In this document: in pieces, positions 11,754 to 20,100 of the stretch | Position numbering within the stretch: the first letter of the stretch is position 1 | Layout of the letters: each line of letters starts with the position of its first letter | Virus record (IMG/VR): IMGVR_UViG_3300009154_000352 | Location: 1 to 20,492 of that record | From: a virus | Reading direction: 5' to 3' (one strand) | DNA: 20,492 nucleotides | Notes under the pieces: model-generated | Database searches by the model: none | Told to the model about the DNA's origin: nothing | What the model saw: the letters and a program-made list of their open reading frames with translations, nothing else | Program-made: the position numbers and the translations under genes

Positions 11754-11808
11754 TGTGTCCTTTTGGAAAGGATAGTTTCTATTGAATGTGTCCTTTTGGG
11801 AAGGACAG
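11754..11808. repeat. Two tandem palindromic 22-base repeats
   Basis: The copies are 11754-11775 and 11787-11808, 33 bases apart, with two differences. Each is itself a dyad (TCCTTT-TGG-AAAGGA in the first, TGTCCTT-TTGGG-AAGGACA in the second). The second is further framed by AGTTTCT (11774-11780) and AGAAACT (11807-11813). It lies just past the stop of the minus-strand gene. Candidate operator, terminator pair or recognition site. Confidence 0.65.
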
Positions 11809-11813
11809 AAACT

Positions 11814-12029
11814 TTACTTTCTCTTCTTTGTGTAGGATGGAGAGTGTGCTTTCCCGTAGAGGGATTGTTCTCTGATTTGATCTGGTAGTGATTGGGAGAA
11901 GATGCGGAGACGCAGGGAGTATTCTGGGTCTAGTTTTCCTGCTAGGATACCGCATTCTAGTCCTTGTTTTAGGAGACGGGTTGCTTCGTTGTAGATGGCT
12001 TGTTGTTGGATGGAGTATGGGTTTTTCAT
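11814..12029 (-). CDS. Small helical hypothetical protein (71 aa)
   Basis: Minus strand, start taken at ATG 12027-12029 (MKNPYSIQQQAIYNEATRLL). A longer frame from 12095 exists, but its extra residues are Gln/Arg-rich and overlap the structured region. The product is helical: KQGLECGILAGKLDPEYSLR, then LRIFSQSLPDQIREQSLYGK, with a basic tail (YTKKRK). It is isolated on the minus strand among plus-strand genes. Function unknown. The tandem palindromic repeats directly follow its stop. Confidence 0.5.
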   Translation of the reverse strand: MKNPYSIQQQAIYNEATRLLKQGLECGILAGKLDPEYSLRLRIFSQSLPDQIREQSLYGKAHSPSYTKKRK

Positions 12030-12097
12030 TTGATCTAATTGAGCTCGGCTGGCTTGGGGCCGCCGCGCTTGATGATTTGATTGTTTACCTAGCAAAG

Positions 12098-12435
12098 CAC
12101 TCCGTGGGAAGACATAGCAAGCCCCTTGGGGCTTTGGTGTCTTAAGTCAAAGCGGTTCCAAGGGAGCTTCCGCACTTTCGACCCCTCGCTATTTCCTTCA
12201 GGTCGTTGCACCTTCCTCTATGGAGAGGTGGTTTGCAAGTGTTGCGTAAGACAAAGATTAAGGCATGGCTGGGCTACCATCCACGAGGTATAACGATTTG
12301 CAGGGGAGCCAGAGGCATCCTGTCGTTGAACAGACTCCCGCAAGGGAGAGTTATTAAATAGCACTTGCCAGATGAGTTGTCAAGTGGTATAAAAAGCAAA
12401 GAGGAAGGGAGTGTAGTGGCTCCGATCCTCTTTTA
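12098..12435 (+). ncRNA. Candidate structured noncoding RNA of about 340 nt
   Basis: There is no gene here, but nested stems follow one another. AAGACA/TGTCTT (12109-12114 with 12138-12143) encloses AAGCCC/GGGCTT. TTGCA-CC/GG-TGCAA with CCTCT-ATGG-AGAGG lies at 12206-12238. ATGG/CCAT is at 12265-12280. AACGA/TCGTT (12292-12296 with 12323-12327) encloses CAGG/CCTG. CTCCC-GCAA-GGGAG, a GNRA tetraloop, is at 12335-12348, capped by AAC/GTT. CACTTG/CAAGTG is at 12362-12386. A terminator-like hairpin follows at 12398-12434. CACTCC (12098-12103) could pair with GGAGTG (12408-12413) and close the molecule. The GNRA loop and the T-run support plus-strand transcription. No known RNA class was recognised; boundaries are approximate. 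Confidence 0.6.
12398..12434 (+). terminator. Terminator-like hairpin ending the structured RNA
   Basis: AAAGAGGA (12398-12405) pairs with TCCTCTTT (12426-12433), enclosing GGAG/CTCC (12408-12411 with 12420-12423). A T4 run ends it at 12431-12434. It lies 22 bases before the next gene start, so it could also act as an attenuator for that gene. Confidence 0.6.
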
Positions 12436-12456
12436 ACCTCAACCCATAATTGAACT

Positions 12457-12684
12457 ATGAGTGAAGCTGAAAACAATGTAGGAGATGCCAGGGATTCTGG
12501 CAATAAGAGATTTTTGAACGGGGATGTGAATCCCGATAACAAGGATTTGGTTTGTTGGGGGTATAGGGGGGATGATCCTTGGTGGGTGGATTGGTCTACT
12601 TATTGGAGGATGGCAAAGAGGCACAAGGGGGTTGTTCGCCAGAAGAGAAGGAAGGACGGGGTTGTTAAAAGGGGGATTCTATGA
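12457..12684 (+). CDS. Small tryptophan-rich hypothetical protein (75 aa)
   Basis: ATG 12457, no SD. The first half is acidic and Asn-rich (SEAENNVGDARDSGNKRFLN), the middle is tryptophan-rich (LVCWGYRGDDPWWVDWSTYW), and the end is strongly basic (RMAKRHKGVVRQKRRKDGVV). The stop overlaps the HNH gene start (ATGA at 12681-12684), so the two are translationally coupled. No family is recognised. The WW cluster followed by a basic tail would suit a nucleic-acid or protein-binding partner of the HNH protein. It lies directly after the candidate structured RNA. Confidence 0.6.
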   Translation: MSEAENNVGDARDSGNKRFLNGDVNPDNKDLVCWGYRGDDPWWVDWSTYWRMAKRHKGVVRQKRRKDGVVKRGIL

Positions 12685-13193
12685 AACGTCTCACGGCAAG
12701 GCAGGAGATGTATCGTCAATACCTCCAGTCTGAAGGATGGAAAAAGAAGAGGTTGGAGGCTATAAGTTATTATGGTCAAAAATGCAATCGATGTGGAGAA
12801 TTTGGGAATGATGTGCATCATAAAACTTATAAAAGAATAGGGGATGAGTTGTTATCTGATTTGGAGGTATTGTGCAGGGAATGCCATCAAGTTCATCATG
12901 CTGTTGAAAGAATAGGTAGAAAAAAGCGAACAAAGAAAAAAGGAATCCACGTTAAGGCCATTTATGCATACCTATCAGAAGATCAGAAAAAGATTCTTTC
13001 TGAAAAATTAAAAGATGATCTTTATATACTGCTTTTGAGGGATGGGAAAAAGTGCGATAAAATAAGAAAAAGGGCCGTGGATATTCTAGGAGTTGATTAC
13101 TGGTATGGAATGCCTAAGAAAGAATTGTCCAAAAGAAACCCAATCAAAAGTGGCTGTAGCCCCAAAAATTATCGCCCATCAATCAACTATTGA
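12681..13193 (+). CDS. HNH endonuclease (170 aa)
   Basis: ATG 12681, weak purine-rich SD-like run (AAAAGGGGGA). The HNH core is complete: C35-x-x-C38 (CNRCGEFG), D44-V-H46-H47, then LEVLCRECHQVHH with C65, C68, H69 and the final H72-H73. This is the His-Asn-His nuclease fold with a structural zinc. The N-terminus (RQEMYRQYLQSEGWKKKRLE) is typical of phage HNH proteins. The C-terminal 90 residues are Lys-rich with no known domain. In phages, HNH proteins serve as homing endonucleases or assist terminase during packaging. The gene is visibly richer in A and T than its neighbours, which hints at separate origin. It is coupled to the 12457 gene and stands close to the candidate RNA. Confidence 0.9.
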   Translation: MKRLTARQEMYRQYLQSEGWKKKRLEAISYYGQKCNRCGEFGNDVHHKTYKRIGDELLSDLEVLCRECHQVHHAVERIGRKKRTKKKGIHVKAIYAYLSEDQKKILSEKLKDDLYILLLRDGKKCDKIRKRAVDILGVDYWYGMPKKELSKRNPIKSGCSPKNYRPSINY

Positions 13194-13233
13194 TTCATTG
13201 CCAATGTGAGAAAAACAAGGCAGTATTTTTAGA

Positions 13234-13920
13234 ATGCAAGTAGATATTTTTATCCGTAGTTGGCATGGGGATTTTAATTGGCTTGAGTATTGCTTGAGGT
13301 CAATCAAGAAGTATGCTCATGGATTTGGTAAAGTTCATATCTGTATCCCGTCAGATGATATTACAATGCTACCTGCTGGTAGCGAGGAGGTGCATTTGGT
13401 TAATCGTTGGAGCGATGATTATATCGGGCAACAGAACGACAAGCTCCATTGCGATATGTATTGCAATGCTCCCTATGTCCTCTGTATGGACTCTGATTGC
13501 ATCCTTACTAGGGATTTAAGGCCAGAGGATTTGTTTATGGAGGGGAATCCCATTTGGTTGTATGAGGCTGTTCCTCACAATCAATCTCCTTGGTATCCCA
13601 TTACGGAGGAGGCATTGGGTTGGATGCCAGAGTTTGAGTTTATGAGGCGGCATCCCTTTGTGTTTTCTCGATCTGCTCTCAAGGACTTCCGATCCTTCAT
13701 GTTTAACAAGCATGGGGAGAGCTTGAGCAACTGGTTGAAGAAGAGGCCCAAGGGGAGGTTTAGTGAGTTCAATGCTTTTGGAGCATGGGCTTATAGGAAT
13801 TACCACGAGCATTTTGCTTGGATGACTCCCGAAGAGGTTCCTTGTTATGTGATGCAGAAGTGGAGTTGGGGTGGGTTGAATGATGAGATTAAGAAAGAAT
13901 TTGAGGCATTGCTTGCATAA
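13234..13920 (+). CDS. Glycosyltransferase-like protein (DUF6492-like, GT-A fold)
   Basis: 228 aa. The start IFIRSWHGDFNWLEYCLRSI and the metal-binding DxD motif at 86-88 (LCMDSDCILTRDL) match small GT-A glycosyltransferases. The middle (LYEAVPHNQSPWYPITEEAL) and HPFVFSRSAL fit the acceptor side. I recall phage members in the DUF6492 group. It is predicted to transfer a sugar from a nucleotide donor; the substrate is unknown. Phage glycosyltransferases modify virion proteins, phage DNA or host surface sugars. With a cytosine methyltransferase in the same genome, either target is possible. No SD (leader TATTTTTAGA). It is followed by a hairpin that covers the next gene's SD. Confidence 0.82.
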   Translation: MQVDIFIRSWHGDFNWLEYCLRSIKKYAHGFGKVHICIPSDDITMLPAGSEEVHLVNRWSDDYIGQQNDKLHCDMYCNAPYVLCMDSDCILTRDLRPEDLFMEGNPIWLYEAVPHNQSPWYPITEEALGWMPEFEFMRRHPFVFSRSALKDFRSFMFNKHGESLSNWLKKRPKGRFSEFNAFGAWAYRNYHEHFAWMTPEEVPCYVMQKWSWGGLNDEIKKEFEALLA

Positions 13921-13923
13921 TAA

Positions 13924-13949
13924 CCTCCCTTCGGATAGAAGTGAGGGAG
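13924..13949 (+). promoter_or_regulatory. Hairpin that covers the SD of the next gene
   Basis: CCTC-C-CTTC (13924-13932) pairs with GAAG-T-GAGG (13938-13946) around GGATA, with one internal mismatch. The right arm holds most of the purine-rich SD (GAGGGAG, 13943-13949) in front of ATG 13951, so the structure could mask ribosome entry. Confidence 0.5.
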
Positions 13950-13950
13950 C

Positions 13951-14253
13951 ATGGCAAGAAAGAGCAAACCTAACCCAGAGAAGGGGCCGACGGAGCCTAT
14001 CGGTGCTGTTGAGGCAATGCTTCGCATCCGTCATTTAGTTGCTGAATTTTTTGACCATGCGATTATTTTGGTGAGTAGGGAAGAGCAGGGAGAGACTAGG
14101 TTTCTCCATACTGAGATCGGAAATAAGTTCGCAGTCAGGGGAATGATGGATGTGTTTGTGGATCAATATATGGAGGATAGCATTGAGGATGCCTCGCCCA
14201 AAGAGGATGAGGATGACGATAAAGGCGAGGATTGGAAAAAAGAAATAGCATAA
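13951..14253 (+). CDS. Small acidic-tailed hypothetical protein (100 aa)
   Basis: ATG 13951 with SD GAGGGAG partly held in a hairpin. The start is basic and Pro-rich (MARKSKPNPEKGPTEPIGAV). The middle reads like a small globular fold: EAMLRIRHLVAEFFDHAIIL, then VSREEQGETRFLHTEIGNKF. The tail is extremely acidic (EDASPKEDEDDDKGEDWKKE). No family is recognised. Its place at the head of the structural genes suggests a minor virion or assembly role. Confidence 0.72.
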   Translation: MARKSKPNPEKGPTEPIGAVEAMLRIRHLVAEFFDHAIILVSREEQGETRFLHTEIGNKFAVRGMMDVFVDQYMEDSIEDASPKEDEDDDKGEDWKKEIA

Positions 14254-14256
14254 TCA

Positions 14257-14279
14257 TTGACTTACCTAAGTTTAGTAAG
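14257..14279 (+). promoter_or_regulatory. Possible promoter and dyad before the structural genes
   Basis: TTGACT (14257-14262) may be a -35 box. It overlaps a dyad CTTAC-C-TAA / TTA-GTAAG (14261-14279). No good -10 box is seen before the ATG at 14297. The gap between the two genes is 43 bases. Confidence 0.3.
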
Positions 14280-14296
14280 GTAGTTTCTAACAGATT

Positions 14297-15022
14297 ATGG
14301 CTTTCACTTTCGCTCAAGCTAAGGCTCTTTTGGCCCCGTTTATTTCTTCTGGGGGGACAAGCGACCCTGCCGTTGGGACTGCCATCAATTTTGTGAACGA
14401 GAAGTTCATCAACTCTGGGCAATGGAAGGGCAATCGTTTCATTTATTCCTTCACGGTTAGCCAAGATGCCAATGGCAATAACTACTTTGACACGGTGCCA
14501 GGGATCGAGTCGGTGATGAAGGTGATCGCCATTGACCCCAATTACAACCAAGGAGAGATCGGCGATGTGATGCCTGATTGGTTCCCTTGGGATGATGGAG
14601 GTCTGGGATGGCTTCCTCCCAACTATGTGGGGGATCTGGAGATCGTGCGTCAAGGCAACACCCCTGCTTATGCCCTCCCCTCTGGAGATGGGGCTGGCAA
14701 CTTTACCGCCGACACGCAGAGATATAGGGTGCTTGGGAAGGTTCCTGAGAACCGCACAATGTATTGTATTGTGAGGAGAGGGTATGTGCCTCTGGTGAGC
14801 GACACAGACTTGCTTATTCCTTCCAGCAGGAATGCCTATCGGTATGGAGTGATGGCGTATAATTACGAGAGCGTCAATGAGTTGGAGAGGGCGCAAGTAT
14901 ATTGGGATCAGGCTTTTTCATCTTTGAATGATGTGACTAATAACTTTGAGGATGGAGAGTTGGCTCAGATTCAAATTCAAACCAAGGCATTTGCCCCCGG
15001 CATCATGCAGAACCTAGTGTAA
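14297..15022 (+). CDS. Probable head-tail connector or adaptor protein
   Basis: 241 aa, ATG 14297 followed by GCT, as in the next two structural genes. An N-terminal helical segment (FTFAQAKALLAPFISSGGTS) is followed by a beta-rich body (QWKGNRFIYSFTVSQDANGN; SVMKVIAIDPNYNQGEIGDV). A C-terminal helical pair is typical of small adaptor proteins: NAYRYGVMAYNYESVNELER, then AQVYWDQAFSSLNDVTNNFE. The form RY.VMA...E...ELERAQ.Y...AF..L is similar to tail-tubular/adaptor proteins of short-tailed phages. Such a protein would link the portal to the tail. Assignment is by pattern only. Confidence 0.7.
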   Translation: MAFTFAQAKALLAPFISSGGTSDPAVGTAINFVNEKFINSGQWKGNRFIYSFTVSQDANGNNYFDTVPGIESVMKVIAIDPNYNQGEIGDVMPDWFPWDDGGLGWLPPNYVGDLEIVRQGNTPAYALPSGDGAGNFTADTQRYRVLGKVPENRTMYCIVRRGYVPLVSDTDLLIPSSRNAYRYGVMAYNYESVNELERAQVYWDQAFSSLNDVTNNFEDGELAQIQIQTKAFAPGIMQNLV

Positions 15023-15024
15023 TT

Positions 15025-15945
15025 ATGGCTGACACAAATCCATTTGATTCCTTTTATTCTTCGCCTCAATCACCAATTTCTTTGCAAGCTGGATTGTTTG
15101 AAAGTCAACCAGCCCTATCCACTACTGATTATTTTAAGAATTTCCTATCCAATCAGGAATCCTTTATCCCATCTTCCTCAAGGGCCATGCAAGCTGGGCC
15201 TTTGAATCCAGCAGAAAACTACGCGCAGTCTGGGGAGAGGGAGAGCAATCTTCATCAAGATGCCCATGCCGCCGTTATGAGTTTGCTAAATAAATCTTAC
15301 CAGCCCGCTGAATCTGCGATTGGTAAAATTCAATCCTTGAAGCAAGCGGCCCGTCCATACACGGTAGAGAAGGGATTGGGTGGAGAGATTACAAAGGTGG
15401 TTCCTTTGCAGAGACCAGGTGAAAGGGAAGCTGGAACAAGTGAAGCTCAAAGAACGGCTTTTGGAGAGCAATCATTCCCCACGGGAGGTAAAAAAGTGGT
15501 TTCTGAAACAGGAGAATCTGGCCCACAAGAATCAGAACAATCAAAGGCAAATAGGGCGGCATTCCTTCAATCAAAACAACAGCAAGGGCTAAATGTAGTT
15601 GCTGAAACCAAAGCGGCAAGAGAAGCGGCTGGATTTGATCCAGAGGCAGGCGTTTGGTCGCCTAAAGATCAAGGCATTCCCGGCACTTACGAAACAAAAA
15701 ATGTTGATATCAAACAAACAGCTTTGAATAAATCAATAAATCAAGCATATGCTGGAAACTCATATGCGGCAAATTTGTATGGCAAAGCATATCAAGGGAT
15801 GCCGACTAAAGGAAAAACAATTTTTGGAGAACATGGCTATGCTCAATCTTATCCAGCAAGTCAATCTGGCTCAGTAAATTCAAGAGCTTTTACTAAAGCA
15901 TTCACAGAGTCTGAATTAAAAAAAGCCAAACAACAACAAGCATAA
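15025..15945 (+). CDS. Disordered virion-associated protein (306 aa)
   Basis: ATG 15025, two bases after the previous stop; no SD. Rich in Ser, Gln, Ala, Gly and Asn, with few hydrophobic residues and no cysteine. It begins MADTNPFDSFYSSPQSPISL and has a possible helical segment (HQDAHAAVMSLLNKSYQPAE). It ends KAFTESELKKAKQQQA. Long disordered proteins next to adaptor and internal virion genes are usual in short-tailed phages, where they are packaged or assist tail assembly. The function is not recognised. The next gene begins one base after its stop. Confidence 0.75.
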   Translation: MADTNPFDSFYSSPQSPISLQAGLFESQPALSTTDYFKNFLSNQESFIPSSSRAMQAGPLNPAENYAQSGERESNLHQDAHAAVMSLLNKSYQPAESAIGKIQSLKQAARPYTVEKGLGGEITKVVPLQRPGEREAGTSEAQRTAFGEQSFPTGGKKVVSETGESGPQESEQSKANRAAFLQSKQQQGLNVVAETKAAREAAGFDPEAGVWSPKDQGIPGTYETKNVDIKQTALNKSINQAYAGNSYAANLYGKAYQGMPTKGKTIFGEHGYAQSYPASQSGSVNSRAFTKAFTESELKKAKQQQA

Positions 15946-15946
15946 C

Positions 15947-17131
15947 ATGGCTCACGAAGAAACACCCGTAAGGTATTCAAGCATTGCTGGGTCTGTGGGT
16001 TATCCCACTCAATATGCGAAAGCCCTTGAGTCTCAAGCATTGCAGGAGCATTATGCGGATAGGGATAGGCAACAGATGATGGACGAGTTTGCCATGCAAA
16101 AGGAGCAACGCGCCGAGCAAGGGCGTGATTTTCTTTATCGACTTGCGATTCAAAAAGGACAAAGGGAGCAGGAGCGTCTTGATCTTCAAGAAAAGAGACA
16201 AGCCGTGAGGGAAAATTATTATGATCTTCGTCAAAAAAAACAAGATGAGCTTAATGATAAATTTGAAGAAATAGGAACCGCCCTTAGTCTTATCAATCCT
16301 TTGCATAAAGAAGCAAGCAAGGATCTTCAGAAAATTCAGCAAAGTGGTACATTCAAAATGCTTTTAGCCCATCCTCAAACACGGGTGGCAGTCAATGACA
16401 TGTTTAAGGATCAGGCCGATCAAGTAAGGGCGATTAGGAAAGACATTACTGATACTGCTGACAAGCAATATGGGATTAAAAACTTTAATCCTGATAATGT
16501 GAAGGCTACTGAATCTGGAGAATACGATTATACTCATTTTCATGGCACTCAACTCTCTAGCATGGCAAAAGCATTAGATGAGAAAACTAGGGCTGAATAT
16601 GAGTCTGCTCCAGAAAAGCCTGGATATACCAAGTATGAAGAAAGGGATGAATTTGGTCGTCCTGTGGCAAAGTTTGTAAAAACAGGAGATGTAAATAAAC
16701 CAAAACTAGAAGAACAACGGATTCAAAGAGGTGATCAACTTCAAGCATTGGGTGCAATACAAGCATTGCGTCAGGAGTTTACTCAAACTCTTGGAGGGTT
16801 TAAGCAAAAGGATCTTGAGAACCCAACTGCATATTTAGATGAGAATGGAAAACCTACAAAAGATCCATCTAATGCGGCAGTTGCAATTTGGAAAGCAAAA
16901 GGCAAAGAAGTTGCAAGAATGCCAGAGAATGAGCGCAAGGTTAGAATTGAAAAGATTGGCAACATCTCCTCTTCCATTGAGGATTATTCAAAGATGGCTC
17001 TCCCATCTTCCTTGACCCAATCTAACTCTAAAGCTAAAACTTCTACTCAACAACCATACGAAGGAATGCGTGTTATACAAGAAGGACAAACGTATGAATA
17101 TCGTAATGGAAATTACACTCCAGTTGAGTAA
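15947..17131 (+). CDS. Coiled-coil virion protein (394 aa)
   Basis: ATG 15947, one base after the previous TAA. The region near residues 25-110 is a long charged coiled coil (HYADRDRQQMMDEFAMQKEQ; RQKKQDELNDKFEEIGTALS). The centre is mixed helix and loop; the end carries a small beta-type unit (GMRVIQEGQTYEYRNGNYTP). No cysteine and no enzyme motif. Probably an internal virion or tail-associated protein, from its place between an adaptor-like gene and the giant virion gene. Its TAA shares its last base with the next ATG (TAATG at 17129-17133). Confidence 0.78.
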   Translation: MAHEETPVRYSSIAGSVGYPTQYAKALESQALQEHYADRDRQQMMDEFAMQKEQRAEQGRDFLYRLAIQKGQREQERLDLQEKRQAVRENYYDLRQKKQDELNDKFEEIGTALSLINPLHKEASKDLQKIQQSGTFKMLLAHPQTRVAVNDMFKDQADQVRAIRKDITDTADKQYGIKNFNPDNVKATESGEYDYTHFHGTQLSSMAKALDEKTRAEYESAPEKPGYTKYEERDEFGRPVAKFVKTGDVNKPKLEEQRIQRGDQLQALGAIQALRQEFTQTLGGFKQKDLENPTAYLDENGKPTKDPSNAAVAIWKAKGKEVARMPENERKVRIEKIGNISSSIEDYSKMALPSSLTQSNSKAKTSTQQPYEGMRVIQEGQTYEYRNGNYTPVE

Positions 17132-20100
17132 TGCCATTTGACCCTAACAAGCCATTTCAAGTTATTGAGGTTCAGAAGTCATCAAAGACATTTGATCCAT
17201 CCAAGCCATTTGAAGTAATATCACAAAAAGGAGGTGAACAAGACAATGAAGATCAAATCCAAAATCAGCCACAAGCCAACATGGAAGGCGATGCACGACG
17301 AGCGTCCTACCAACAAGAGCCGCCTGTCGGAACTGAAGAAGGGGCCGAGCGTGGTAGCCAAGCACAACTTCAACCATACGGGAGCAAGCGTGTGCGGAAT
17401 GACAACTCCAGTCAGCGGCAAGGGAACGGCGATTCCGTTCAACTAATCGGAGACGAAGTTACCAAAGGAGGTGAGTTAGATGCCAAGCAAGAAGATGCCA
17501 AAACAGAAGATGGATATGTCCCCCAAGTCAGGCAAGAAGATGGGCAAGGGGTACGAGGCCAAAAAGATGCGCGGAAGCAAACGCAAGTAAAGGATGAGAC
17601 GAGTGGGGTTCAACCCCCCCCTCAAGGATTCTTGGAAGAAATCAAAACTCCAGAAGGAAGGAAGGCGGCTATTGCAAGTGCGCTTGAAGAAGGCATCCCT
17701 ATGGCATTGGGATCTGTCGCCGCAGGAATTGTTTCCCCAGCCGTTACTGCCGCCGCAGTTCCTTTTACTGGCCCTGCCGCTCCTCTAGTTGGAATTGGAG
17801 CAGGAGCAACCACATTCCTAGCCACTCAAGAACTGGCTAAAAAGATTCTTGTTAAGCCCGTAGAGGGACTTCTTGGAATCAAGGAAGATATTGAAGCCGC
17901 TCAAGCCGCCGCACCAACAGCAACCAAGTATGGAGGCTATGCTGGCATGGCTCCATTTGCCATTGAATCTGCCGCAGGGTTCTTAAAGACTGGTGCAGAA
18001 GCCGCCGCTGGAGCGGCAGAGGGAGCGGCTGTTAAGGAAGTTGCTAAAGCCGTTGGGAAGAAAGCCGCATCTGGATTGGCTGGAGGCGTTGCCTTTGAAC
18101 CTATCCGCTATGGATTTGAAGCCGCAGAGCAAGGTGTTGGACTTACAGATGAAGCTCCGAAGCCGATTACTGGAGAGTCATTGCTGGAATCTGGCATGAT
18201 GGGAATGGTTCTTGGTGGCAAGGTTGAGAAAGAAGTCGCCAAGAATGAGACTGGAAAGAACGAAATCAAATCTGCTGGACTTCCAGAAACGGCAGAGGTG
18301 GCAAGTCAGGTTAAACCAGATACCACCATTGAAGCAGAAGGAAAGGCTGAAGAAGCTACTGCAAAGATGGAGCAAGAAAGGAAACCACAAGAAGTAAGGG
18401 TTGGCGCGGCGGCATGGAAGAATGACCGCACGGGAGCCATCTACCACGGAGAGGATCATGAATCCGCTCTTGAGGCCGCTCGTAGGGATGCTCAAGACCC
18501 AGAAAACAAAGACAAGGTGGCTGTGGGTGATCTTCCAAAGGTTGATACTAGCAAACCAGAAAACCGCGAGACCCCTGACTTTGGATTCATCACCAATGAT
18601 GGTGAGTTTATGTCTAGGGAGGAGGCACAGAAGTTTGCAGAGCAATCTGGACAATTTAAGGGCAAGCAGACTGATCGACCCGTAATGCACTCTAATGAGG
18701 TGCAGTTGGACTTCTACGAGAAGAAAGCTCCCAAGCCAGAGGGTGCGGCTAGGCAGTTGCCAGGAGCCGCAACCAAAGCAGAATTCACGGAATCTAGGTT
18801 GTCTGATTCAGTCAGAGCTATTGAGAATGCCGAAAAAGCAAAAGGCCGTCCCTTGGATGTGAATAATGAGGGAGATAAGAGGGCGTGGATGGAAGAGATT
18901 AACAAGCAGTTTGATCGCGGGACATTCTCGCTTGATCAACTCAATTCTCTTTGGAATCAAGCACATGAGGCTTATCGGATTCGCAATGCCGCTGGGAAAA
19001 CTATTCCAATTGAGCAAGCGGTAAAGCAGATTGGGGGAGAGCGCATTCAGAGTCAGCGTAAGATTGCCGCAGATAATGAGGCCATCAACAAACGCAGGGA
19101 GGCTAGGGGAGATGCCCCGCTTCTACCGGGTCGTGAGATCACAGATCTTGGTGCATGGCAGGAAGCCGCAAAGAACATTGCAGAAGACCCCCAATATCTT
19201 TCAAGACTTACTACTGAACTTAAAGAAGGGAAGAGGGCGGCAACCGCTGAAGAGAGCCTTGCACTACTTCAGCATCGCGGGGAGATTGGAAACCGCATTG
19301 ACGAGATTTCAGAGGAAAGAAATAAAGAAACTGACCCTGCAAAGATCGAAGCAATTGATAAAAGACTTGAAAAAGAATACAACGATCTGCGTGATGCCGA
19401 ACAAGTTTATCGCAATGTGGGAACGGAAGTATCTGCCGCATTGAGGATTAGACGCATTCAAGCCGCCGCTGACTTCTCGCTCCCACGAATTATTGCAAGG
19501 CAGGAGAAGGCCAAGGGACGCAAGCTAACCAAGGAAGAACTGCGTAGCGTTAAGGCAGATGTTGATAAGGTAAAGAAAGTTACTGACGAACTTACTGGAC
19601 TCAATAAAGAAAGGATTGAGAAGCGTCAAGATGCGGATATTGAAGCAGAGACAAAGCCCGCAGGAAAGAAGTCAAAACTTACTACTGAAGAAGAGATTAA
19701 GAAATTTACTGCAAAGCTAGAATCGGCAAAAGACAATCCGCAGAAACTTTCACGCACCATGAAGGACTTGGCTAGAGCCATTGCTCGTCAGAGACTTGAA
19801 TTTACGAAAGCCAAATTAGGAAGGGATTTAACAGAAGATGAGGAGAAACAAGTCACAAAGCCCCGTGATCTTTCTCAAGCCACTCACGACATTGCAGTAA
19901 AATCATTGGGAAATGATTGGACTCTTAAAGATACGCGCGATGCTATTTCTGGGTATGGTATTTACACAAACCCTGATAATAGCGCATTGAACCTTGCAAT
20001 CAATCGACTCTCTGGAGAGAACAGAAACATTGGAAAGATTGAAGATATTATCCAAGGTCTTGCCCCCAAGAAGACAGGGAAGCAGAGGGTAAAGCCAGAT

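Noticed and set aside
11888-12145. Plus-strand open frame of 85 codons over the minus-strand gene
   Set aside because: Composition is Gly/Leu/Val-rich without a protein-like pattern, there is no SD or leader of the local type, and it overlaps both the minus-strand gene and the structured region.
12098-12435. Group I or group II intron, tmRNA, RNase P RNA or SRP RNA as the identity of the structured region
   Set aside because: CAGACT before the GNRA hairpin recalls the group I P7 strand, but there is no room for P3' and no matching P7 partner in the right place. No group II domain V, no tRNA-like 3' end, and none of the conserved RNase P or SRP core sequences were found.
14135-14896. A 253-codon minus-strand open frame under the adaptor-like gene
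   Set aside because: Its product is a His/Pro/Arg-rich mirror of the plus-strand gene with no domain pattern, and the plus-strand gene fits the operon.
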